Shown piece after piece: positions 1-5,520 of a stretch of 6,677 nucleotides of DNA; positions within the stretch are counted from its first letter, which is position 1; the number at the start of each line of letters is the position of its first letter. The notes under the pieces are model-generated. The model made no database searches. It saw only the letters and a list, made by a program, of their open reading frames with translations, and was not told the origin of the DNA. The position numbers and the translations under genes were made by a program. Source of the DNA: Bordetella parapertussis (GTDB lineage: Bacteria; Pseudomonadota; Gammaproteobacteria; Burkholderiales; Burkholderiaceae); contig CAMDLJ010000149.1 in assembly GCA_945901665.1 (NCBI GenBank), forward strand, positions 1 to 6,677, read 5' to 3'.

Positions 1-334
1 TATTGGGGGGCGGGAAGTCGCGGTCACCGCTGAGCAGTTCGCCATCGGGACCGAGTACTTGAAAGTACACCTCGTCGACCTCATCGGCGCGCAAAATGTC
101 ACGCGCTGCGCCGGGAAAATTGAATTGGGTTTTGCGTTGCGGATCGGTGCGCACCAATTGCGCCAAGGCCTGGGCGTTGTATTCCAAGCCGCGGTCAAAG
201 GGCTGGTTGGCAATGCCTTGGGCCACCAGCCAAGTCAGCGCCAAGCTGACCGGCCACAGCAGCAGCAGTGGGGTGAGCATCCAATCCAGAATTTCGCCAA
301 ACAGCGAGCGCTGTTCGCGCTGAAAAATCTTCAT
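1..334 (-). CDS. Sensor histidine kinase, TctE-like, N-terminal part (runs off the window)
   Basis: This is the N-terminus of a membrane sensor kinase: 111 codons are visible and the frame stays open to the window edge. ATG at 334-332 is chosen because the ATG six bases upstream meets a stop after two codons. A short basic N-terminus is followed by one hydrophobic segment (about residues 19-42, with LTPLLLLWPVSLALTW at its core). A periplasmic-looking stretch follows, containing FDRGLEYNAQALAQLV and, near residues 86-107, EVYFQVLGPDGELLSGDRD. This pattern matches the 2CSK_N sensor region of TctE-type kinases as I know the family. The HisKA and ATPase domains would lie outside, so kinase function is inferred from this N-terminus and from the response regulator 17 bases upstream, the usual tctD-tctE order. 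A TctE-like role would be sensing an extracellular carboxylate. The ligand is unknown. No clear Shine-Dalgarno is visible, so translation may be coupled to the upstream gene. Confidence 0.82.
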   Translation of the reverse strand, partial: MKIFQREQRSLFGEILDWMLTPLLLLWPVSLALTWLVAQGIANQPFDRGLEYNAQALAQLVRTDPQRKTQFNFPGAARDILRADEVDEVYFQVLGPDGELLSGDRDFPPPN

Positions 335-351
335 GGCATGGGGTCAGGCCC

Positions 352-1026
352 TCAGGCCGGTATTTTTTCCAGGCAATAGCCCAAGCCGCGCACGGTGGCG
401 ATGCGGATCGGGCCTTTTTCAATCTTTTTGCGCAAGCGATGGATGTACACCTCAATGGCGTTGTTGCTCACCTCCTCGCCCCACTCGCACAGGTGCTCTA
501 CCAGTTGGTCTTTGCTCACCAATCGGCCCGAGCGTTGCAGCAGCACCTCCAGCAAGCCCAACTCGCGCGCCGATAACTCAACCATCTTGCCATCGATGGT
601 GGCGACCCGCCCGGCCTGGTCATACACCAGGGGACCGTGCTTGATGGTGGAGGTGGCCCCACCCATGCCGCGTCGGGTCAAGGCGCGCACCCGCGCTTCC
701 AGCTCTTGCAATGAAAACGGCTTGGCCATGTAGTCGTCGGCACCGTAGTCCAGGCCCTTGACGCGCTCCTCTACGCTATCGGCCGCGGTGAGGATGAGCA
801 CCGGCATGGATGAGCCACGCGAGCGCATGCGTTTGAGCACTTCCAGGCCGTGCATTTTGGGCAAGCCCAGGTCCAGGATCAACAAATCAAACTCGTCGGT
901 GGTCATCAATGCGGCATCGGCCTCGCTGCCGCTGGCCACATGGTCCACGGCGGCGCCAGAAGCGCGCAGCGTGCGCAACAACCCGTCGGCCAAAACCTGA
1001 TCGTCTTCAGCGATGAGTATGCGCAT
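352..1026 (-). CDS. OmpR/PhoB-class response regulator, TctD-like
   Basis: This is a complete 224-residue two-component transcription factor, the usual length for TctD. The receiver domain (about 1-118) has the acidic pocket E7-D8-D9, the phospho-acceptor D52 in LILDLGLP, the switch T80 in LILTA, Y99 and the invariant K102 in AKPF. The C-terminal winged helix (about 129-222) shows the OmpR-type recognition helix VSNNAIEVYIHRLRKKI (187-203) and the wing VRGLGYCLE (212-220), all resembling TctD. Phosphorylation by the kinase encoded 17 bases downstream should drive DNA binding. The ATG at 1026 is supported by a strong AGGAG Shine-Dalgarno 7 bases upstream. In known systems TctD/TctE controls tripartite tricarboxylate uptake genes, which fits the two Bug binding-protein genes in this window. 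The actual targets are inferred. No key residue is missing and there is no sign of truncation. Confidence 0.95.
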   Translation of the reverse strand: MRILIAEDDQVLADGLLRTLRASGAAVDHVASGSEADAALMTTDEFDLLILDLGLPKMHGLEVLKRMRSRGSSMPVLILTAADSVEERVKGLDYGADDYMAKPFSLQELEARVRALTRRGMGGATSTIKHGPLVYDQAGRVATIDGKMVELSARELGLLEVLLQRSGRLVSKDQLVEHLCEWGEEVSNNAIEVYIHRLRKKIEKGPIRIATVRGLGYCLEKIPA

Positions 1027-1032
1027 GGTCTC

Positions 1033-1040
1033 TCTCCTCG
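1033..1040 (-). promoter_or_regulatory. Shine-Dalgarno of the response regulator gene
   Basis: On the minus strand the sequence reads CGAGGAGA, a near-consensus ribosome binding site, 7 bases before the ATG at 1026. It fixes the start of the TctD-like regulator. It is much stronger than the sites in front of most other genes here. Confidence 0.75.
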
Positions 1041-1061
1041 TGTTAACCCTGGTTCGGATTC

Positions 1062-1067
1062 ATTCTA
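1062..1067 (-). promoter_or_regulatory. Candidate -10 element of the response regulator promoter
   Basis: The minus strand reads TAGAAT, five of six matches to the sigma-70 -10 consensus, about 36 bases upstream of the response regulator ATG. The -35 position, 16-17 bases further up, falls on the palindrome CCCATTTAATGGG and has no TTGACA-like hexamer. If real, the promoter would be weak or activator-dependent, for example autoregulated by the response regulator. The call rests on one hexamer in an 80-base gap and remains tentative. Confidence 0.35.
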
Positions 1068-1093
1068 GGGCGCAGCGGCGCCCATTAAATGGG
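1068..1093. repeat. Two overlapping inverted repeats between the MarR and response regulator genes
   Basis: Plus-strand 1068-1083 is GGGCGC-AGCG-GCGCCC, a perfect 6-base stem with a 4-base loop. Plus-strand 1081-1093 is CCCATT-A-AATGGG, a second perfect palindrome. They share CCC at 1081-1083, so in a transcript only one stem can form at a time. Neither is followed by a T-run on either strand, so this is not a standard intrinsic terminator. It could be an operator, a stabilising hairpin at the end of the MarR message, or chance in GC-rich sequence. Confidence 0.45.
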
Positions 1094-1106
1094 TGTTAGC
1101 CATAGG

Positions 1107-1586
1107 TCAGCGCCAGCCCTGGGCATAGGCTTCCAGGCCCAAAGCCACCACCGTGGCCACCTCTGGGCCCACCTCTTGGCGGAACTCGTCTTGGGCTTGG
1201 GCCACGGCTTGTTTGAACGCCTCCAGCCAGGCCAAGCCATCGGGCGTGAAGGTGACCCGCTTGGCCCTGGCGTCGGCGCTGTCGGGCAAGCGCTCCACCA
1301 AGCCCCAGGCCTCGCACTGATCCACCAAAGTGCCCATGGCCTGCTTGCTCATGCCGGCCAACTCGGCCAATTCACTCAGGCGCGAGCCCTCCAGCGCCAG
1401 GTGCCGGGTGATGTGGATATGGGCCGCGCTGATTTGGTTGCGTGCCGCCAAATTGGACAAGGCCAGCGGCACATCCACGTTGTGCGCCATCAGGTACAAC
1501 ACCCGGGCGTCAAAGCGGCGCATGGCGTGGCCCAGCAAGCGGCCCAGGTGGAGCTGGCGCCAATCGGGTTGCAAAAGCCCTTTCAA
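1107..1586 (-). CDS. MarR-family transcriptional regulator
   Basis: This is a complete 159-residue MarR-type winged-helix protein, a normal length for the family. Helices at about 10-65 would form the dimerisation and ligand region. The DNA-binding part is SRLSELAELAGMSKQAMGTL (68-87) running into a recognition helix to about 95. It is followed by LVERLPDSADARAKRV (96-111), the typical wing with conserved D and R residues, and a C-terminal dimerisation helix (117-157). The start is TTG at 1586-1584. An in-frame TAG lies just upstream and the first ATG is codon 22, which would cut into the first helix. A second TTG at codon 5, preceded by GAAAGGG, is an alternative start. MarR proteins usually repress the divergent or adjacent operon and let go when they bind a small aromatic or carboxylate ligand. 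The divergent amidase operon is therefore the obvious target, by inference. The effector is unknown. Confidence 0.92.
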   Translation of the reverse strand: MKGLLQPDWRQLHLGRLLGHAMRRFDARVLYLMAHNVDVPLALSNLAARNQISAAHIHITRHLALEGSRLSELAELAGMSKQAMGTLVDQCEAWGLVERLPDSADARAKRVTFTPDGLAWLEAFKQAVAQAQDEFRQEVGPEVATVVALGLEAYAQGWR

Positions 1587-1605
1587 TTTGGCAGCCTATC
1601 GCAAA

Positions 1606-1617
1606 TCAATATCTTGA
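1606..1617. promoter_or_regulatory. Candidate MarR operator, TCAA-N4-TTGA palindrome
   Basis: TCAATATCTTGA has perfect 4-base arms around a near-symmetric centre and lies 20 bases upstream of the MarR start codon. A site of this size, AT content and position would suit a MarR dimer repressing its own gene. A TTGACG hexamer overlaps it on the plus strand but has no matching -10. The assignment is inferred and such short palindromes occur by chance. Confidence 0.35.
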
Positions 1618-1723
1618 CGCTTAAAGGCTTTTGGATGATTTTGGTCATACAGCGGAAAGCTTGCGGGTCATTGAAGTTTGTATTTTCAGGGTTTTGAGTC
1701 GCGCATCCATGTTTTTGGGGGCA

Positions 1724-1753
1724 TTGATGTCAGATTCGGCACATGCCTGTAAA
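1724..1753 (+). promoter_or_regulatory. Weak sigma-70-like promoter candidate for the amidase operon
   Basis: TTGATG at 1724-1729 and TGTAAA at 1748-1753 are separated by 18 bases, each matching four of six consensus positions. Transcription would begin near 1760, about 37 bases before the amidase ATG and inside the palindrome at 1757-1768. This is the best pair I could find by eye, and the support is modest. Confidence 0.3.
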
Positions 1754-1756
1754 GTC

Positions 1757-1768
1757 GATGGTGCCATC
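1757..1768. promoter_or_regulatory. Candidate operator palindrome GATGG-TG-CCATC
   Basis: There are perfect 5-base arms with a 2-base centre, placed at the predicted transcription start of the amidase operon. A repressor bound here would block initiation. It does not resemble the TCAA-N4-TTGA palindrome near the MarR gene, so both are unlikely to be sites for the same protein. It could also be chance. Confidence 0.3.
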
Positions 1769-1796
1769 ATTTGCAAAAATGTTTGAAAAGAATTGA

Positions 1797-3107
1797 ATGA
1801 ACAACATCCCATGGGTAGAGCAGCCAGCATTTGAAGTGGCCCAAGCCCTGCAAAACAGAACCTTGTCGGCGAAGACCTATGTCCAAGCCTGCTTGGACCA
1901 AATAGAACAGCAGGAACCTCAGGTCCATGCTTTCGCGCACATTGCCCGCGATGCGGCCTTGAAACAAGCCGTGTGGTTAGATGGCCAAGCCATTCAAGGG
2001 GCCATGCACGGCTTGACGGTGGGCATCAAAGATGTGTTCGATACCCATGACATGCCGACACAAGGCGGCTCTCAAGTCTTTGCGGGGCACCAACCCGTGC
2101 AAGATGCGGCTTGCATCGCCACCTTGCGCAAATCGGGTGGCGTGATGCTGGGCAAAACCATCACCACCGAGTTGGCCACGTTCCCCACCAATGGGACGCG
2201 CAACCCGCGCAACCTCCACCACACACCTGGCGGATCCTCCTCGGGCTCGGCTGCGGCCATCGCCGCCAACATGGTCAGTTTTGCGACCGGCACGCAAACC
2301 ATGGGCTCCACCATTCGCCCCTGCGGTTACTGTGGGGTGACGGGCTATAAGCCCACCTACAACTTGGTGCCCAAGCGCGGGGTGTGGCCCAATGCCGATT
2401 CATGCGACACGATTGGCTTGGTGGCCAGAAATGTCCGCGACGTGGCCTTCTTTGGTGCTGAAATGGCACGCTACCCAGATCTGCTGATTCCAGATGAATC
2501 CATTGCCATGGATCAGCGACCCACCGTGGGTTTGTGCAAAACCTTTGAGTGGGATTTGGCCGATCAGCACATCCAAAATGCTTTTCACGAATGCGCGCGC
2601 ATGTTGGAAAAAGCCGGGGCCAAAGTCGTTGAAATCCAGCTTCCCCAACCGTTCTCTCAGATGCTCAAGGCCCACACCACCGTGGTTCATTTTGAAATGA
2701 GCGGGGGTTTCATGGACATATTGAGCCGCCACTCGGAAAAAATGCGCCCTGCCCTGCTCCAGCGCAGCTTGGAAGGCCTATCAGTGACCGGGCGCGCGTA
2801 CCAGGCGGCACAAGCCTTGGCGCAACAGTGTCGCGCGTCATTTGATCAGGTATTGGGCCCATGCGATGTATTGTTTGTGCCCGCAGCAACGGGCGAGGCG
2901 CCCCTGGGTCAGGAATACTCTGGGGACACGCGGATGAACCAAGTGTGGACCTTGATGCATGGGCCTTGTGTTTCCGTTACCGGGGGGCATGGGCCCCATG
3001 GTTTGCCACTGGCCATGCAAGTCGTTGGGCGCGTCAATGACGACCAGCGCACTTTGTTGGCCGCGCATTGGATTCACACCCAACTCTCCCGTGCCCTGGG
3101 CGCCTAA
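1797..3107 (+). CDS. Amidase-signature family hydrolase
   Basis: This 436-residue cytoplasmic enzyme of the amidase signature family hydrolyses a C-N bond of an amide to a carboxylate and an amine or ammonia. The Ser-cisSer-Lys triad is visible: K78 in VGIKDVFDT, the cis-Ser S147 in TPGGSSSGSAA, and the nucleophile S171 in GTQTMGSTIRP. The S147-S171 spacing of 24 matches that recalled for FAAH and malonamidase E2, and the K78-S147 spacing of 69 matches malonamidase E2. CGVTGYKPT (180-188) follows, as is usual. The C-terminal part ends with GHGPHGLPLAMQVVGR (397-412), a conserved family block. There is no signal peptide. ATG 1797 is preceded directly by an in-frame TGA and only a weak GAAAAG ribosome site. 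It is not GatA, since gatB and gatC are absent, the protein is short and the nucleophile loop differs. M169 replaces the usual small residue before G-S. First gene of the plus-strand operon; substrate unknown. Confidence 0.93.
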   Translation: MNNIPWVEQPAFEVAQALQNRTLSAKTYVQACLDQIEQQEPQVHAFAHIARDAALKQAVWLDGQAIQGAMHGLTVGIKDVFDTHDMPTQGGSQVFAGHQPVQDAACIATLRKSGGVMLGKTITTELATFPTNGTRNPRNLHHTPGGSSSGSAAAIAANMVSFATGTQTMGSTIRPCGYCGVTGYKPTYNLVPKRGVWPNADSCDTIGLVARNVRDVAFFGAEMARYPDLLIPDESIAMDQRPTVGLCKTFEWDLADQHIQNAFHECARMLEKAGAKVVEIQLPQPFSQMLKAHTTVVHFEMSGGFMDILSRHSEKMRPALLQRSLEGLSVTGRAYQAAQALAQQCRASFDQVLGPCDVLFVPAATGEAPLGQEYSGDTRMNQVWTLMHGPCVSVTGGHGPHGLPLAMQVVGRVNDDQRTLLAAHWIHTQLSRALGA

Positions 3108-3121
3108 TCCCAGCATTTTTT
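3096..3121 (+). terminator. Weak terminator-like hairpin spanning the amidase stop codon
   Basis: CTGGG (3096-3100) pairs with CCCAG (3109-3113) around an 8-base loop that contains the TAA stop, and six T residues follow at 3116-3121. The 5-base stem is short for an efficient terminator, and the downstream genes continue on the same strand. A partial, translation-sensitive attenuator is more plausible than full termination. A terminating ribosome would cover the stem. Confidence 0.35.
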
Positions 3122-3146
3122 CACCCACCTCACCATGGCTATTTGT

Positions 3147-3152
3147 AAAGGA
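3147..3152 (+). promoter_or_regulatory. Shine-Dalgarno deciding the start of Bug protein 1
   Basis: AAAGGA ends 5 bases before the ATG at 3158. It overlaps the ATG at 3152 and so cannot serve it. This favours 3158 as the translation start and removes two residues from the longest reading frame. Confidence 0.6.
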
Positions 3153-3157
3153 TGAAC

Positions 3158-4120
3158 ATGAAAACCTACAAGGTATTTGGCTTTTTCTATTTCCTTTTGT
3201 GCGCCCTCAGCGTGGGCGCACAAACCTACCCCAGTCAACCCATCAAACTGATCATGCCTTTCGCAGCTGGAACGGCTTCTGAGAATGCCATGCGCCTGGT
3301 GCTGGACAAGCTCAGCGAAAGCTTGAAGCAGCCGGTGGTTTTGGACAACCGCCCCGGTGCGGGGTCCACCCTGGGCACCGATCAAGCGGCCAAGGCGGTG
3401 CCCGATGGCCACACCTTGCTGGCCTCCTACAACAGCTCCATAGCACCAGGGGCCTTGCTCTACAACAAGCTGGGTTATGACCCGCTCAAGGACTTCAAGC
3501 ACATTGCCCTGATCGGCGTCTTTCCACAGTTCATGGTGGTGAGGAGCGACCACCCGGCGAAAACCGTGCAAGACTTTTTGGCCATGGTCAAAGCCAAGCC
3601 TGGCGTGGTCAACTACTCGTCAGCCGGGGTCGGCACATCGGGATTTTTGGCCGCAGAAATGCTCAAGCAAGCATTGAAGCTGGACATGACCCATGTGCCT
3701 TATAAAGGGCCGGCCCCTGCGATGGCCGACTTGTTGGGCGGTCGTTTGGACATGGTGTTCACCTCCAGCGCGGCATCTTTGGTGGCCGCTGGCAAGCTGC
3801 GCATACTCGCCGTCACCAGTGAAAAACGACTTTCTTTGTACCCAGATGTGCCTGCTTTGAATGAGGTTTCGCCCAAAGTGCAGGCCGTATCCTGGGTTGG
3901 AATTTCTGCGCCGGCCCAAACCCCCTTGGCCATCACTCAGCGCTTGGAGAAAGAAATATTGGCCATTTTGCAAACGCCAGAAATGCGTCAACGCTTGAGC
4001 GACCCGGTGTTTGGCATGACCCTCACGCCCATGGGGTCTGAGCGGTTCATGGAATTCATTCAGTCCGAGATGAACACCTGGTCTCCCGTGATCAAGGCCG
4101 CCAATATTGTGATGAATTGA
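3158..4120 (+). CDS. Bug/TctC-family tripartite tricarboxylate transporter substrate-binding protein (1)
   Basis: This is a 320-residue periplasmic binding protein, the typical length of the family. A Sec signal peptide is clear: K2 and K5, a hydrophobic core FGFFYFLLCALSV (7-19), and a V-G-A cleavage site after residue 21. The mature protein opens with TYPSQPIKLIMPFAAG, the standard Bug start. Ligand-loop landmarks are DNRPGAGS (63-70), YSSAGVGTSG (153-162), and VPYKGPAPAMADLLGGRLD (180-198). In the first pocket loop, where most members have a GGxxD pattern, this one has G38-T39-A-S-E42, so acidic E42 sits at the usual Asp position. Bug proteins bind small carboxylates or amides and pass them to TctA/TctB membrane subunits, none of which is in the window, so it is probably an orphan as is common in Burkholderiales. 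It lies 50 bases after the amidase gene and 34 before the MmgE/PrpD gene. The ligand is unknown. Confidence 0.94.
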   Translation: MKTYKVFGFFYFLLCALSVGAQTYPSQPIKLIMPFAAGTASENAMRLVLDKLSESLKQPVVLDNRPGAGSTLGTDQAAKAVPDGHTLLASYNSSIAPGALLYNKLGYDPLKDFKHIALIGVFPQFMVVRSDHPAKTVQDFLAMVKAKPGVVNYSSAGVGTSGFLAAEMLKQALKLDMTHVPYKGPAPAMADLLGGRLDMVFTSSAASLVAAGKLRILAVTSEKRLSLYPDVPALNEVSPKVQAVSWVGISAPAQTPLAITQRLEKEILAILQTPEMRQRLSDPVFGMTLTPMGSERFMEFIQSEMNTWSPVIKAANIVMN

Positions 4121-4154
4121 CCCCAAGTCAACACACAACCTGCCTGATTCAAAG

Positions 4155-5498
4155 ATGGACTATTTAGAGCGCCTGTGCCGGTTTGTCGCACAGACAAGCT
4201 GGGAAGACATCCCCCAGCAGGTTCGGGATCGAACCTGCGCCATCGTGTTGGACACATTGCCGGTCATGGCCTGGGGCATGAGAACGCCCCAATTGAAGTC
4301 TTTTGCTGCCAAGCAAATGGAATTTGGCAGCCCGGGCCCTTGTTGGGTGGTGGGCCTAGAAAAAACCACCAATCGAATCGATGCCGCCATGCTCAATGGC
4401 ATCGCCGGGGCCTGGTTGGATTTTGATGAGGGCAATTTTTTGGCCAATGGCCACCCCGGCATTCAGGTGATACCTGCGGCCCTAGCTGTGGCCCAAGAGC
4501 GGGGCTTGAGTGGGCGCGAATTTCTCACGGCGGTGGCCCTGAGCTATGAGGTGGTGGCCCGCATTGGCATGGCCACCCAAATCAAACTCATCATCAACCC
4601 CCATGGCACATTTGGCGTGGTGGGCGCTGCATTGGCAACGGCCCGATTGCTTGATTTGCCAGCGTCTGAATATCGCAATTTGGCCAGCTTGGCCGCTTCC
4701 AGTTGCGTGGCGACCAACCGGCACACCATGCTCGATGGTGCAACGGTGCGCAATTGGTATGCCGGTCACAGCGGATACATGGGCCAAATGGCGGTGCGCT
4801 TGGTGGAGTCTGGCTTTACCGGCCCCAGTGACGGCGTCAACACCACGTTCAGCTTGGTGTTGGGCGATGGCTTTCAAGGTGAGGTGGCGGTTCAAGACCT
4901 GGGACATCGATGGCTATTGACAGAGGGGTACCTCAAGCTCTACCCAACTGCACGCTATGTGCACTCAGCCATCGATGCGCTGCATGATCTGCAAGCGCAA
5001 GCCCCGCGCCCCATTTCCATCGATGAAGTCGCCGACATCGAGGTGCGTGCGTACCGCTTGGCCGCCTACTTGGCCACACAACGCCCCAAAGACTGGTTTG
5101 GCGCACGCTTTTCCATTCCCTTCGCCCTGGCCACGCTGATGGTGGGCGAAAGGTCGGGCTTAGACGCCTTTGGTGATGATGCAGTGAATGACCCGCGCAT
5201 TGTGAACTTGGCCAGCAAGATACGGGTGCTAGAAGAGCCCACTTTTTCTGCCGCATACCCCGCGCAACAAAGGGTGAGTTTGAGCCTCACAACCACAGGT
5301 GGGGCGCAATTTCATGGCCAGTGCACCATCACCAGTGGAGAGCCGGATCGCCCCCACTCCGCCGAATCGCTGCAGCGCAAATTCAATGACATGGCGATCC
5401 CTTTGTGGGGCGAGCCGGCTGCCAGCGACCTGAGAAACGCGGTGTTGAACTTGCATGCCTGCCCTGATGTTTCAAAACTGCTGCCCTTTATTCCTTGA
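4155..5498 (+). CDS. MmgE/PrpD family protein
   Basis: This 447-residue cytoplasmic protein is of usual length for MmgE/PrpD, a family with 2-methylcitrate dehydratase, cis-aconitate decarboxylase and iminodisuccinate epimerase. The helical N-terminal domain carries the family blocks NGIAGAWLDFDEGN (81-94) and GHPGIQVIPAALAVAQ (99-114), then NPHGTFGVVGAALATARLL (148-166), GATVRNWYAGHSGYMG (195-210) and KLYPTARYVHSAIDA (261-275). D91, H100, H150 and H270 sit where the family keeps pocket residues. By recalled alignment with cis-aconitate decarboxylase, R199 occupies the position of its active-site Lys (K207) and E92 follows D91, so neither 2-methylcitrate dehydratase nor itaconate formation can be assumed. 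The second domain is about 285-400. ATG 4155 is the first plausible start but has only AAAG directly before it. Lying between two Bug genes, it probably acts on the imported di- or tricarboxylate (inference). Confidence 0.9.
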   Translation: MDYLERLCRFVAQTSWEDIPQQVRDRTCAIVLDTLPVMAWGMRTPQLKSFAAKQMEFGSPGPCWVVGLEKTTNRIDAAMLNGIAGAWLDFDEGNFLANGHPGIQVIPAALAVAQERGLSGREFLTAVALSYEVVARIGMATQIKLIINPHGTFGVVGAALATARLLDLPASEYRNLASLAASSCVATNRHTMLDGATVRNWYAGHSGYMGQMAVRLVESGFTGPSDGVNTTFSLVLGDGFQGEVAVQDLGHRWLLTEGYLKLYPTARYVHSAIDALHDLQAQAPRPISIDEVADIEVRAYRLAAYLATQRPKDWFGARFSIPFALATLMVGERSGLDAFGDDAVNDPRIVNLASKIRVLEEPTFSAAYPAQQRVSLSLTTTGGAQFHGQCTITSGEPDRPHSAESLQRKFNDMAIPLWGEPAASDLRNAVLNLHACPDVSKLLPFIP

Positions 5499-5520
5499 CT
5501 CGCCTGATTGAAAGTACCCC

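Larger units (their letters stand above)
1587..1796. promoter_or_regulatory. Divergent control region between the MarR gene and the amidase operon
   Basis: This 210-base stretch contains no convincing gene. It is clearly richer in A and T than the flanking coding sequence and must carry the promoters for both directions. Short palindromes at 1606-1617 and 1757-1768 and a weak promoter candidate at 1724-1753 lie inside it. No transcription factor can be assigned from sequence alone beyond the adjacent MarR protein. Confidence 0.6.

Noticed and set aside
1614..1650. TTGACG at 1614-1619 as a plus-strand -35 for the amidase operon
   Set aside because: No -10-like hexamer lies 16-18 bases downstream, and the leader would be about 150 bases long.
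1089..1697. Plus-strand 202-codon open frame opposite the MarR gene
   Set aside because: The product is rich in Gly, His and Gln with no recognisable domain. It mirrors the MarR gene, whose protein has a full winged-helix pattern, so it is an antisense shadow.
1797..3107. Amidase as GatA of the glutamyl-tRNA amidotransferase
   Set aside because: No gatB or gatC is adjacent, the protein is shorter than typical GatA, and the nucleophile loop GTQTMGSTIRP differs from the GatA form.
3135..3155. Six-codon reading frame from ATG 3135 ending in TGA just before the Bug 1 start, like a leader peptide
   Set aside because: It has no Shine-Dalgarno, it is very short, and it lies in an intercistronic gap where such frames arise by chance.
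3152..3157. Upstream ATG at 3152 as the start of Bug protein 1
   Set aside because: The AAAGGA ribosome site overlaps this ATG, and spacing fits only the ATG at 3158.
3104..3571. Minus-strand 155-codon open frame opposite the Bug 1 gene
   Set aside because: Its composition is typical of antisense frames in GC-rich DNA (many His, Gln and Gly), and the opposite strand encodes a clear binding protein with a signal peptide.
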